Below, piece by piece: positions 48,451 through 58,600 of a stretch of DNA of 64,000 bases. The notes beneath the pieces were generated by a model. It was not told the origin of the DNA. It saw only the letters and a program-made list of their open reading frames with translations, and ran no database searches. Origin of the DNA: Enchytraeus crypticus (Eukaryota; Annelida; Clitellata; Enchytraeida; Enchytraeidae). Both the position numbers and the translations under genes were made by a program. The number at the start of each line of letters is the position of its first letter. Position 1 is the stretch's first letter. Where the stretch lies: positions 62,001 through 126,000 of the forward strand of contig CAJHZI010000651.1 of NCBI GenBank assembly GCA_905160935.1, in the 5' to 3' direction.

Positions 48451-49263
48451 AAACATATACACAAGGAGAAACACATACACACATACATTAAGTGTTGTGT
48501 TCGTATATTACTGCATTTTGATTCAAAATGTGAACTACTAAATTTTTAGCAAATGTAAATTAAAATAATAAATTCATATCTAACTAAAGTCTTTCCTCAA
48601 TAAAATCTCAGTTAAATTCATAAATAAATAAATAATAATAAAGGCTTAAAATCAATTTTCTCATACAAGGATGCTGTCTGGTACATCCCCCAATCACATG
48701 TCAATACAATATAATATATTGATTCATCCCAAACGACTGCTGGAGGTTGACTTGACAGAACACCTGCCTGCTAAGCAAGACGTCATGCTATTGAAAACCC
48801 CTCCAAGCACCAACATGGCGCCTGCAAGAGGCAGCAGACGCTATTGAGACATGAATGTCTCAATGGTTAGAGGTGTAGATAACGTCATGAAGTTTTAAAT
48901 GACAGACCCTGAGGTGAATTGAACACTCGATCGTGGATTCGAATCCCAGCCGCGCTGATCTGAGAGTAAAATCTCGGAAATTCACTGGACTGGTTATACG
49001 GAAAATGGACAAAATTGCCTAATGGATTTAACATGTGGTATTAAAAGTGATAGATATCAACGTAGTTTATCATTTCACTATAATGTGTGTTATTATTATT
49101 ATTATTAAATTTAGTGTGTTTATACCTTGAGTTCAGCAGGGTCATCATATGAGGGGCCACTCTGTATGGAGAGACTAAGCAGCGTCAGACACCACACCGA
49201 CACGAGAACACATAGCAGTATACCAACACGTCGTGGAAGACGTGTCAGCTGCATTATGTGCAT
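35923..49263 (-). CDS. MGAT5: N-acetylglucosaminyltransferase V (GnT-V)
   Basis: A Golgi type II glycosyltransferase that adds the beta-1,6 GlcNAc branch to N-glycans. Sixteen exons in transcript order: 49126-49263, 47891-47990, 46837-47079, 45919-46001, 45386-45475, 44930-45007, 44292-44450, 43364-43430, 41314-41416, 40797-40931, 40280-40413, 39391-39671, 38405-38551, 37821-37949, 36828-37005, 35923-36182. They total 2325 nt (774 codons plus TAG) with all phases closing; human MGAT5 is about 741. The signal anchor is VGILLCVLVSVWCLTLLSLS. Then come the stem (YVRALAKESHDVMDGP, LKKTMAVLLEN), a poly-Gly insert, DPCYAENGVDGSQCSF, and the catalytic region GGPLGELVQWSD, TDIVGLTQFK, DSFGTE, NSFMGFVVEQH, HGILSG, GLGFPYEGPAPLEAIAQGC and GKPTLRQ. 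The C-terminal Cys-rich tail ends VCPCRDYIKGQTALCVHCL. Intron 5 uses a GC donor (GAG|GCAAGT). ATG at 49263 or 49254 are both possible starts. Confidence 0.95.
36183..36488 (-). repeat. 45-bp array of MGAT5 last-exon acceptor, 7 units with exon
   Basis: ACATCTGAC recurs every 45 bp. On the minus strand each unit reads (T/G)ACAG or GCAG|GTCAGATGTGTG, then AAATATCATCATGAACGAC. The genuine exon starts G|GT CAG ATG TGT GAG. The units are stop-free in the MGAT5 frame (GQMCAKYHHERLIVA). Confidence 0.95.
37021..37140. repeat. (AATC)n tract upstream of MGAT5 exon 15
   Basis: Degenerate AATCAATC tetranucleotide directly next to the acceptor at 37006. Similar tracts sit beside several other acceptors in the window (12190s, 18181, 19370, 39672, 40414, 44460). 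Confidence 0.9.
37195..37805. repeat. GTGACAGTACTAGA array next to MGAT5 exon 14 donor
   Basis: About 40 units of 14-16 bp (AGTGACAGTACTATAG), stopping about 10 bp from the donor. Units have no exon bases. Confidence 0.93.
38808..39060 (-). mobile_element. LINE B copy 2
   Basis: Shares CATCACATGTCAC, CCAAACGAT, GCGCCGGTC and CTATGGTGGGAAGAGATGTG with 15210-15370. It ends in the same tail and (ATA)n. Confidence 0.7.
39632..39900 (-). repeat. Duplicate of MGAT5 exon 12 acceptor
   Basis: ACAAACCCCATGAACGAGTT and GAGTGAGCTGTGGTCAATCAA at the exon start recur at 39852-39900 as ACAAACCCCATGACCTAGTT and GAGTGAGCTGCAGTCAATCAA, separated by (AATC)n. The copy keeps a canonical CTGCAG|CTCAC acceptor on the minus strand. 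Confidence 0.85.
41395..41690 (-). repeat. 81-bp array of MGAT5 exon 9 acceptor, 4 units
   Basis: GTCCTCCTG occurs at 41411, 41492, 41573 and 41654, an exact 81-bp period. On the minus strand each unit is CTACAG|GAGGACCACTAGGA followed by codons for GELVQWSD and then VISSVLHCTVFHCTT. Units are stop-free in the gene frame. Confidence 0.95.
41938..41990. repeat. Perfect 19-bp hairpin
   Basis: Arms 41938-41956 and 41972-41990 are exact reverse complements around a 15-nt spacer, in MGAT5 intron 8. Confidence 0.95.
43946..43985. repeat. Perfect 17-bp hairpin
   Basis: Arms 43946-43962 and 43969-43985, with a 6-nt loop, in MGAT5 intron 7. Confidence 0.95.
44172..44253. repeat. Two adjacent palindromes
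   Basis: 44184-44207 is a 24-bp perfect palindrome flanked by an 11-bp complementary stem (44172-44182 with 44209-44219). 44230-44253 is a second 24-bp perfect palindrome. They end about 38 bp from the MGAT5 exon 7 donor. Confidence 0.93.
44404..44575 (-). repeat. Duplicate of MGAT5 exon 7 5' end and acceptor
   Basis: 44490-44565 repeats 44390-44458 (GCCTCGCTCCAGGGTCCCGT through CACTCAGCCTACACGTA) with few changes, with (AATC)n between. The copy has TGTAG|GCTGAGTGG on the minus strand in place of TGCAG|GCTGAGTGG. Confidence 0.9.
44700..44771. repeat. (TA)n microsatellite
   Basis: About 70 bp of pure TA in MGAT5 intron 6. Confidence 0.97.
45165..45396 (-). repeat. 59-bp array of MGAT5 exon 5 GC donor, 4 units
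   Basis: CCTCGCTCAG starts at 45208, 45267, 45326 (as TCTCGCTCAG) and 45385, a 59-bp period. On the minus strand each has exon end ACCTGAGCGAG then GCAAGTC. The third copy has ACAAGT instead of GCAAGT. The real exon is the unit at 45385. Confidence 0.93.
45640..45905. repeat. (GA)n-rich tracts around a LINE B tail
   Basis: Purine-rich GAGAGA runs at 45620-45750 and 45822-45910 flank a LINE B tail at 45760-45820. Confidence 0.85.
46003..46280. repeat. (AC)n/(ATAC)n microsatellite at MGAT5 exon 4 acceptor
   Basis: About 280 bp of ACACAC and ACATAC starting at the acceptor. On the minus strand this makes a TG-rich tract before TAG. The Cys/Val open frames here are artefacts. Confidence 0.95.
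47080..47790 (-). repeat. Array of MGAT5 exon 3 acceptor copies with TTGTA filler, 6 extra units
   Basis: Copies of CCGCCATCGTCTTCTTCAAG (with variants) lie near 47130, 47210, 47330, 47445, 47605 and 47750. Each is the minus-strand start of exon 3 (LKKTMAVLLEN) preceded by TTGTAG. They are separated by variable (TACAA)n. Unit length is irregular (about 80-160 bp). Confidence 0.93.
47808..47905 (-). repeat. Copies of MGAT5 exon 2 donor
   Basis: GCCAGTGTTA ... TAGCTTACGT appears three times at about 33-bp spacing before the genuine donor (CTACG|GTAAGTAAGC on the minus strand). Units keep GTAAGCTATGTAACA and a few exon bases (CTGGC). Confidence 0.65.
48385..48446. repeat. (AT)n microsatellite
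   Basis: About 60 bp of AT within a larger ACATAC-rich duplicated block (48125-48245 resembles 48250-48370). Confidence 0.95.
48849..49095 (+). mobile_element. SINE A copy
   Basis: Contains GTCTCAATGGTTAGAGGTG and GGATTCGAATCCCAGCC, ending in (ATT)n. It lies about 30 bp from the MGAT5 exon 1 donor. Confidence 0.8.
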
Positions 49264-50869
49264 CACTCAGCGTTACACGGCACCAATCAGTCTGCGTATA
49301 AAATGTAAACCATCTCAATTAAAATTTAGAAAATTAACAGTTTCAGCTCGTAATAATTACTCTATATATCTGTGTTATTTATATTTTTACTGCTGTCAGA
49401 GTTTGTGCTTCTATATATGAACACCTAATTATAAAGTAGATATGTTGTATCATTTTGTGGTGTTTTTGTTGTTGAGCATAGCTACAAAGAAGATGACGTG
49501 TTGTGTTATGAGCGATAATGTGGAGTTGGACTTTGGTGCCAAGGTCTATTAGTTAATTTTAGTTTATGAGTCATTTTCTAAGTTGAATATGAGTTACAGA
49601 GGATAGTGTCAGGATACTAGTCATAGAGATAACTAGCCTATAGTACTAGGATCCTATAGGTGTAGTTATCAAGAGTAAATCATGATAGTTATAGTCGAAA
49701 AAGTGATAGCCTAATTTAAAGGTTGCGAGGTACATTTTATCTGAAGATCTCTCTCACCACGCAAATGCGATTAATAAGGATATCAGCAGAAAAATTATTT
49801 GAGCCAGAAGAGTAATCTTAGAAAGTCCGGCTGAGGGTCTAAAAAGAGGGTTATTTGTTTCATTTATTGGATTCGATTCTCAGCCGCGTTGATCTAAGAA
49901 TAAAATCTCAGACATTCACTGGACTACTTATGTGGCAAAGGGATTATATTGCCTGAAGATTTAAATTGTGGTATTAAGAGTGATAGGTATAAAATCTGTC
50001 AATTATTTCACTAAAATGTGTGTTTTTAAAATTAATTTATTTTCTATTTCTGTAATATAATGTAATTTCATACATGGATAATCATTTCATATTTCATTTT
50101 TAGGATTAAGACTGTAAAATAAACATGTATATAAACTATATTTACCGAATCTGTTATCGTAACATCAGGTAAAAATAGTTTAAATAATGAAATGATTAGA
50201 TTAAATCACAATGTTTACATTAATCAATAACACAAAAGTGTTGGACATAAAAGTCACTACGTTACACGACGCCACAGCTGACAGTCGTTTGTTGACAAAC
50301 AATGCATTGAACACAATTGTAAATACAGAAAAAAATTATAAAATGTCCTTTAAATTGACATTTATATTGGTAGGCCTATTTATTCGTAGAAGCTGGTGAT
50401 TACATACGGCTATAGAGCATTTGATATTTTCTATCTTCTAATAAGATTTCAAGAAGCACATTGAAAACGATTATTTGTGCTTTTAAGATCAAACTGCTAG
50501 GATCGACAATACAAAGCAGAATTTGTGTGTCAACAAACTGCGTCCGGCCTTGCCTTTCTAGTGTAAGTTGACTTATTTCCTATTGGCTAAATCGTTCAAC
50601 CTTGACAATGAGTCGTCACATTTTTACGATAAATTTAATATGCTCCTGATGCGTTTTAGCGATTTGGTGGTGCCATAGAATATACATGTAGATCGAATTA
50701 CTCTTCTTGTATCCATTCTATCTATATTCAATGTATTCTATTCCGTCTATATTCTATATTGTATACACTATAGTGTTGTTATATATTTCACTGAATCAGT
50801 ACGCAGTGCAGTAAGCTTAAATCACCTGTATTGTTATTTTGCATCATTTACAAAACAGCTTCGTTAACC

Positions 50870-51340
50870 TATAAGTCCATCACCATCCCTGGACAAACTT
50901 GTATGTCTCACTTGATTAAAGTGATGCAGCCTGCTATTACTCGGTCTTCTAAGTTAACTACTTTTGTGAGACCTAGCTTACCTTCACGCTCTAAGCTATC
51001 TAATCGTTCTTTCCAGCATGCTGCACCTCAGATCTTGAATTCTCTTCCATCCAATCTTCGGAAATTTTCATTTGAATCAAATCAGCCTTTGCTTTCCTAT
51101 GAGCAGTTCTATAAGCAGTTGAAGACCTATCTTTTCCATCTCTCTTTTCCATCCAGTGTCCATGAGCAGCGACCTGTGCCTAAACCTCCTTTTCTTTAAC
51201 TCCCTTTACTTTGGACTGAATTTCTGGATTTTTTTAATTTGCACCGTTTTTGGACCTCCTTTTTTGGCTCGCCGGCTTGATTTTGTCTCAGTAGTGCTCG
51301 ATGTTGTCATTGATGACTGTAGCACTCTAATTGCTATTAT
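50870..51340 (+). mobile_element. LINE A fragment (ORF2 C-terminus and 3' UTR)
   Basis: The frame ends with RSFQHAAPQILNSLPSNLRK and YKQLKTYLFHLSFPS, the usual C-terminal end of Jockey/CR1-like LINE proteins. The 3' end, TTGATTTTGTCTCAGTAGTG through GATGACTGTAGCACTCTAAT, recurs at 24540-24590 (-), 27425, 27960, 51430, 54360-54510 (-), 54700, 60478-60530, 62125-62280 (-) and 62628-62712. Confidence 0.75.
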
Positions 51341-52157
51341 TATGTTATTATTAATGGTAATTAAATATTATGTAGCTATTTGTAATGTTATGTTTTGTTC
51401 TTAATCCATCAATATACATGTATAATTCCTTGGACTGATCATAGTCCGGATTTTAGCTCGCATCATTTATGAACCACTCATGCATAAGCTGCTCATCGGT
51501 TTTGATTTTGTTCCATAGAGCACGATGTTGTCTTGGACAACGTGTACAGTAGCACTCTAATCGTTATATTATTGTTGTTGTTATAATCATATTTTTTTAT
51601 AATAATACCATTTTTAACGCAGCAAGTAGCAACATGGCGCATTAATAATTCTTGATTTAATTTACAACAAATATACTTGAATTCGGTAGGCAGATAGGTT
51701 GTAGTCTCTAACTACAACCTGCCTACCTATACGTATACCTATACCTAACGGTAGGTATAGACCTTTTATAATATGTAGCGGTAACTCTGTTCACATAAAA
51801 AACAAAGCCTAGTGGGAGAGTGGGGAGAGGTGTGTGCTTCTAATTCCGGCTGGCAATATTCTATACATTCGTATATATTTATTATGCATTGCTTCATTTT
51901 TAATATAATGGTATTTTATATAATTACAAAAAATATACATTTCAATTTCTTGTCAAATGATGATAAACATATGTTTAAATTTACAGTTAAGATATGTTTA
52001 GATAAAATATCTAGAGACGATATTTTACATTTTAAGGATATATTACGTTGCAGTTGCCTTCCGCAAAACAATCAGTTTTATGATGCACAGTAGCGCCGCT
52101 CCAACGAATGAAATAATACATAAAGTGATTTTTCAAAGTAAACACCTTTTATTAAAG

Positions 52158-52290
52158 GTCTGTAGCTCTAGACGGCGGGATTAGCGCACTTGGTTTAGTT
52201 GCGCGTCAATTATCGAAGTTAAGCTGCTTCGACTCGGTTAGTACTTTGTGGGTGACCACCTTGGAAGACCGAGTGTTGGTAAAAGATTAG
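52158..52290 (+). mobile_element. 5S rRNA-derived SINE head
   Basis: ATCGAAGTTAAGC, GGTTAGTACTTTGTGGGTGACC and ACCTTGGAAGACC match the conserved internal promoter of animal 5S rRNA (CCGAAGTTAAGC, GGTTAGTACTTGGATGGGTGACC, CCTGGGAATACC). The 5' third is diverged, and no terminator T-run follows position 120. A 170-bp body (from GGTAAAAGATTAGGAAGG) continues downstream. This fits a 5S-derived SINE rather than a functional 5S gene. Confidence 0.7.
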
Positions 52291-52880
52291 GAAGGAAAAA
52301 TCCCAGGGTGATTGAAGATTATTCTTAAATCCGCGCCGGCTGCAATTGATGCGCCATCAAAAGGCAACGATTACTAATAACCATGGAGAGGAAGGAGGAA
52401 ATGGGTCTTAAACAAGCATCTGTGCTTCCTGACCCAGTGTGCCGTTATGTTATGTTATGTTTAGGTAGGTAACGTAATTAATTGTATGTCTCACTTGATT
52501 AAAGTGATGCAGCCTGCTGTTACTCGGTCTTCTAAGTTAATTAATCATCCTTATGAGACCTATGAAGATCTTTTATTCGGTAAAAGATTAGGAAGGAAAA
52601 ATCCCAGGGTGATTGAAGATTATTCTTAAATCCGCGCCGGCTGCAATTGATGCGCCATCAAAAGGCAACGATTACTAATAACCATGGAGAGGAAGGAGGA
52701 AATGGGTCTTAAACAAGCATCTGTGCTTCCTGACCCAGTGTGCCGTTATGTTATGTTATGTTTAGGTAGGTAACGTAATTAATTGTATGTCTCACTTGAT
52801 TCAAGTGATGCAGCCTGCTGTTACTCGGTCTTCTAAGTTAATTAATCATCCTTATGAGACCTATGAAGATCTTTTATTCG
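52279..52880. repeat. 301-bp tandem duplication
   Basis: GGTAAAAGATTAGG ... GATCTTTTATTCG occurs twice with a 301-bp offset and almost no differences. It joins the SINE body and a LINE A fragment (CTTGATTAAAGTGATGCAGC), so it arose after those two were combined. Confidence 0.9.
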
Positions 52881-52969
52881 TCAAATTTGACAACTAAGAA
52901 ACTTAACAAGTGTCGTACAAAGACGAAACAGTGCAGAATACAAAATACAAATGCAATAACTAAACAAAC

Positions 52970-54313
52970 TTACACTAGGGCGCTTCCACAAAAATTATTA
53001 TAGACATTTTGTTTAATATTGCGTAACGGTATTTCGATTAAAGATTGGTAATTTAATTCTAAATTTACAATTCTACATAGAGCTCTCAAGTCTTTTGAAA
53101 AGATCAACCGTCTTAATACGCCTAAAAAGTCTAAATTACATGATTTAATTCCTTCTTTGTAAAATTTCAAACATAAATAAGCACGAATTGAAGCAAAATC
53201 CATTCGGCCTAATCCCGCAACAAATACCCTGACAGAATCCCAGCGATTAAAACCAAAGATTCGACGATACACTGAGTTCCAACATGCATTAAGATCAACA
53301 AGCTGCTCTTTGGAATAACTAACGGCTGTAGATGAATATAGCAGAATCGGAAGACAATGCGACTCCATTAAAGCGAGTTTAACTGTGTCGTCGGTATACC
53401 TAGTTTTCCCTAAAATAAAATTAACTGACAAATAGAATTTCCTTTTAATTGGAGCCGTATCTACAAATAGCTTCTTTCCGGCTGTAAACGTGGCACCCAA
53501 GTATTTAATGGTTGTAGACCATTCTAATTTATTACCCCCAAGCGTCATGTTTTCAATATTATATTTACCAGCTATGACAGCACAGCTTGACTTTTTGTAA
53601 TCAAATTCTAACATGGTGTTCACACTAACTGAGTAGCAGGTATTTAACATTTCTTGAAGACCAGTAACGCTAGCCGAGATTAAAAGTAAATCATCAGCAT
53701 ACATAATAATGCCAACGTACTGACCACAAAATTTACATCCAATATTATTATCTTTTAAAGCAAGAATAAATATATTTATAAACACATTAAATAAATAAGG
53801 AGAAATAGAACTACCCTGTCGTACACCACTTCTCACTGAAAACCCCCTAGATACACACCCCCTCCATCAAACATTAACGAATAGTTTGTTATACCAATCA
53901 TGTAGCAGTACTATAACCCACATTGGAATACCACGCTTAACCAAAGATGACAGGAGTTTATAGTGATTAATTTTATCATATGCCTTTTTAAAATCAAAAG
54001 TTGCCATGAATATTGAGCTACCTTTCGAATTAAAATACTTCACTGCTTGACTAAAAACAAATATAGCATCAGAGCATCCTATCCCCTTTTTAAAGCCAAA
54101 TTGAAGGTCGTCTGATGCTAAAAACGGTTCACAAATCTCCAATAATATTAACTCGAACAGTTTAGAGACTACTGGGATCAATGTGATACCCCTATAATTA
54201 TTAACGTCATTTACTTCATCCAGTCTATCTTTTAACAAGGGGACAACAATACCCTGACCGAAACTGGAAGGAACGTGACCGTGCCATGCCATGCTCCTAT
54301 ATCTTACCTTCAC
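52970..54313 (-). pseudogene. Non-LTR retrotransposon reverse transcriptase, 5'-truncated and frameshifted
   Basis: Two minus-strand frames, 54313-53867 and 53836-52970, together hold the RT motifs in order. They are VNNYRGITLIPVVSK, FGFKKGIGCSDAIF, the A-motif FDFKKAYDKIN, then GVRQGSSISPYLFNVFIN (B), YADDLLL (C) and KYLGATF. The frame changes in the 30 bp between them, and no endonuclease domain is seen. The C-terminal SKEQLVDLNACWNSVYRRIF region is typical of CR1/L2-type LINEs, though the clade is uncertain. It interrupts a plus-strand LINE A copy whose pieces flank it (52860 and about 54300). Confidence 0.85.
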
Positions 54314-54354
54314 GCTCTAAGCTAACTAATCGTTCTTTCCAGCATGCTGCACCG

Positions 54355-54512
54355 CAGATCTAATAACATAATAACAATAGCAACAATTAGAGTGCTACAG
54401 TCATCAATGACAACATCGAGCACTATTGAGACAAAATCAAGCCGGCGAGCAAAAAAGAAGGTCCAAAAACGGTGCAAATTCCAAAATCCAGAAATTCAGT
54501 CCAAAGTAATCT
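54355..54512 (-). mobile_element. LINE A 3' tail inserted into another LINE A copy
   Basis: The plus-strand LINE A text GCACCGCAGATCT breaks at about 54360 and resumes as CTAGAATTCTCTTCCATCC at about 54511. The insert is the reverse complement of the LINE A 3' end. Confidence 0.75.
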
Positions 54513-55666
54513 AGAATTCTCTTCCATCCAATCTTCGAAAATCTTCATTTGAATCACATCGGCCTTTGCTTTCCTATTAGCAGTTCTACAGGCAGTTGAA
54601 GACCTAACTTTTCCATCTCTCTTTTCCATCCAGTGTCCTTGATCTGCGACCTGCGCCTAAACCACCTTTTCTTTAATTCCCTTTACTGTGGACTGATTCT
54701 CTGGATTTTGGAATTTGCAGCGTTTTTGGACCTTCTTTTTGCTCGCTGGCTTGATTTTGTCTCAATAGTGCTCGATGTTGTCATTGATGACTGTAGCACT
54801 CTAATTGTTGTTATTATTATTATTTACGAATTTTAAAACAGACACGAAACTCAGGTACGCAATAAATTGCGACAATTTCCTTTTACTCACTGACAGTCAT
54901 TGTTGCTTCCGTTTGTACAACCATTACTTTGGATTTAGGTAAATACGTTGATAATGAAAACTTGTGAAAAATTTACTGCTCAACTTTACGTCAAATTTCT
55001 TAAATTAAATATTAATTTAATTGAGTATTGAGGTTCATTTGTAACGTTGCTGTCAATTTTTGTTTATATATAATTAAATTTGTGAGAATTTTTACTTTCG
55101 ATTCACGTTTTTAGTGTTTGGCTTTTTTACTGTTTACACAATGCTGTACAGTTTCTGATAACACATGTATAATTATATTGTTTAGATTTATTAGATTTCT
55201 TAAATAAGTTTAGATTTATTGACAGAAGTTGACACGGTGCCAGTAGAAGTACCGTAAATTAATACATAGTACTGTAGGTCTTTTATATAAATATTTTCTT
55301 TGCGTAGTCCCTTTTCATATTTCAGTGTACATATAATATACTAAATTTTGCTGTGTGTGTAATTACGTTGAGGAGAAAGAATTATGTGAAAGATTAGTTT
55401 GCCAGTGTTTGGTCAGGTTGCACTGATTGATAGAAATGACATAAATTAAAGCAAGTCATTTATGCCACAGTGCTGACGTCATCTGTTACAACATGGGGTA
55501 CTGTTAAGGCAAATCCGGGCTACTCCATAATACCAGTTCCGGGATTTAAGTCTATTTAAATATTAGAAATCCTGAACTACAACTATTTTCATGTAAATGT
55601 TTGATGTTTGTCTGTATCAGGTTTGATGTGAGATATTAAATTAATTTGAAGTGGAATATCTATAAA

Positions 55667-58600
55667 ATGAGCGTGGATGCTTATGGACCCTCATCATCAC
55701 AGGGTCTAACGTTTGTGGACACGGACGGAGACCTCGGGGCTGATACTCAGGGCTCCGACTACGACTTCAAGTTCACTCTTCAGTCGCAGACTCAGTCCTC
55801 TCAGCTTGATCACAACCACACGGCTGACAGCGGTCTTACCAACGATGTGTGTATTGAAGATTTGTCTGTACTGAGTGTTGGGATAATTTTGAATAAAATC
55901 ACTTGCTTACTAGATGTTTACTGAATGTTTACTAGATGTTTACTAGATGTTTACTAGATGTTTACTAGATGTTTACTAGATGTTTACTAGATGTTTACTA
56001 GATGTTTACTAGATGTTTACTAGATGTTTACTAGATGTTTACTAGATGTTTACTAGATGGAAGCATCGAGTCTTAACTGCATCTTTGTAAACTTCTACGA
56101 CTTGTTGTTATGAAATGCTTTGTTCTCTTACTTCCAAGGATGACGACCCTGACATCATCCTTGTATGAGGAAATGGACCTTAAACCTTTATTATTATTAT
56201 GACTTTTTTATTTTTGTTTATTAAGTCTTCTCAATCATTACTTGACATCCTTGATTAATGACAAGAGCTCAAGCTCCTTGTCTACAGGTTTAATTGCTCA
56301 GTGTAGTATCTCATCTCTTCTGTCAGATGACTGGTCCTAACTACATAGTTCAGCTGATAGCTTTCATGCCTATTAAGAACTCCTCTTCAGACAACAAGTG
56401 ACTCCACCACAGTGTCTTTCTTCGTACCAAACGCTGATACCAATTGCTGATTAATCTATTGATTACTTCTTAGATTAGCTGACCAAGTAAATTTTGTATA
56501 TGTAGATTGATTATTACAGATTATTTCTGATTGATTGATTAATGTCTGCTAGGAGGTTTCTGATTGATTGATTGATGTATGCTAGGAGGTTTATGATTGA
56601 TTGATTAACGTTTGTTAGGAGGTTTCTGATTGATTGATTAACGTTTGTTAGGAGGTTTCTGATTGATTGATTAACGTATGCTAAGAGGTTTTGATTGATT
56701 GATTACTCTATGCTAGGAGGTTTATGATTGATTACTGTATGCTAGGAGATTTCTGATTGATTGATTACTGTATGCTAGGAGATTTCTGATTGATTGATTA
56801 CTGTATGCTAGGAGGTTTATGATTAATTGATTACTCTATGCTAGGAGATTTCTGATTGATTGATTACTGTATGCTAGGACGTTTTGATTGTTTTGATTGA
56901 TTGATTGATGTCTGCTAGGACGTTTTGAATGGGGTAAAGGACTCAGGATTGGACTCAGCGGTAAGATCTGCAGGAAAGGGTTCAGGTGAACTAACGTTTG
57001 AAGACGATGAGGATGATCAGTTCTGCCTGAAGGATCTGCCCAAACATGCCTGCTCGTATGTTTCTAACTATGCCTGCTCGTATGTGTCTAAATGTGCCTG
57101 CTCATATGTGCCTAATTGTGCCTGTTCGTATGTGCCTAATTGTGCCTGCTCGTATGTGTCTAAATGTGCCTGTTTGTATGTGTCTAAATGTGCCTGCTCG
57201 TATGTGTTTAATTGTGCCTGCTTGTATGTGTTTAATTGTGCCTGCTTGTATGTGTTTAATTGTGCCTGCTCGTATGTGTCTAATTGTACCTGCTGTTATG
57301 TGTGTAATTGTGTCTGCTCCTATGTGTTTAACTATGCCTGCTCGTATGTGTGTAATTGTGTCTGCTCGTATGTGTTTAACTATGTCCTGTATTAGAACAT
57401 TAACTAATGATACCACAGCTCACTATGTCCTCAGTACTGTGATTATTGCCTGTGGTAGGGTGTCGAAGAGAACCGTGAAGTTCATTAACCTGTCCTCATT
57501 CACTCATTCACTCATTCATTCATTCATTCATTCAGTCGTTCGTTCATTCATTCATTCTCTCATTCATTCATTCATTCATTCACTCATTCACTCATTTATT
57601 CATTCATTCATTCATTCAACAGCATCCGACGCTGTTCATGAGCATTGTCCTCACCTTGCTTTGCTCAACAAATGTTCAGACAGTTTCACGACCCGTACTG
57701 ATGTTCTATACAGCTGTAACCTATGGACTACGCCTGTGGGACGTTCACCGTACATGGTAGAACCTTGTCGCTATAAACGTCTAGACACCTATAAGCTGTA
57801 GCCCTAGCTCCTGGGATCATGGACTGTACACTCGTGGGATTTATAACTTTAGTATTGGATGTTTCTGGCAGCTCTAATATTGTAGAGAGATAATAAAAGG
57901 AAGATGACAAAATGTTTTTTAGTAAAATATTGTTGTATTTACTGAGGTAAGTGCAATAGCACAACAGAAATGGATCATTTACAAAACAACGCAGAAATAA
58001 ATAATTTCTGTAATGTTGTTGTTTTTGTTTAAATACTGTGGTATACATGACCCAGCCTGTGTGGTACACTGTAATGTTGTTGTTTTTGTTTAAATACTGT
58101 GGTATACATGACCCAGCCTGTGTGGTACACTGTAATGTTGTTGTTTTTGTTTAAATACTGTGGTATACATGACCCAGCCTGTGTGGTACACTGTAATGTT
58201 GCTGTTGTTGTTTAGATACTGTGGTATACATGACCCAGCCTGTGTGGTACACTGTAATGTTGCTGTTGTTGTTTAGATACTGTGGTATACATGACCCAGC
58301 CTGTGTGGTACACTGTAATGTTGCTGTTGTTATTTAGATACTGTGGTATACATGACCCAGCCTGTGTGGTACACTGTAATATTGTTGTTGTTGTTTAGAT
58401 ACTGTGGTATACATGACCCAGCCTGTGTGGTACACTGTAATGTTGTTGTTGTTGTTTAGATACTGTGGTATACATGACCCAGCCTGTGTGGTACACTGTA
58501 ATATTGTTGTTGTTGTTTAGATACTGTGGTATACATGACCCATACACATGACCCAGCCTGTGTGGTACATAATGTTGTTGTTGTTTGGATACTGTGGTAT

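Larger units (their letters stand above)
49264..55666. other. Intergenic region MGAT5-UPF1, transposon-rich
   Basis: I find no cellular gene. It contains a truncated SINE A (49868-50028), LINE A pieces (50870-51340, 51430-51560, 52485-52880, 54300-54830), a 5S-derived SINE (52158-52290), a 301-bp tandem duplication (52279-52880) and a broken reverse transcriptase (52970-54313, -). About 900 bp upstream of UPF1 is AT-rich unique sequence that should hold its promoter and 5' UTR. Confidence 0.7.

Noticed and set aside
52190..52290. Functional 5S rRNA gene
   Set aside because: The 5' third is diverged and no T-run terminator follows. The 5S part runs directly into a repeated body.
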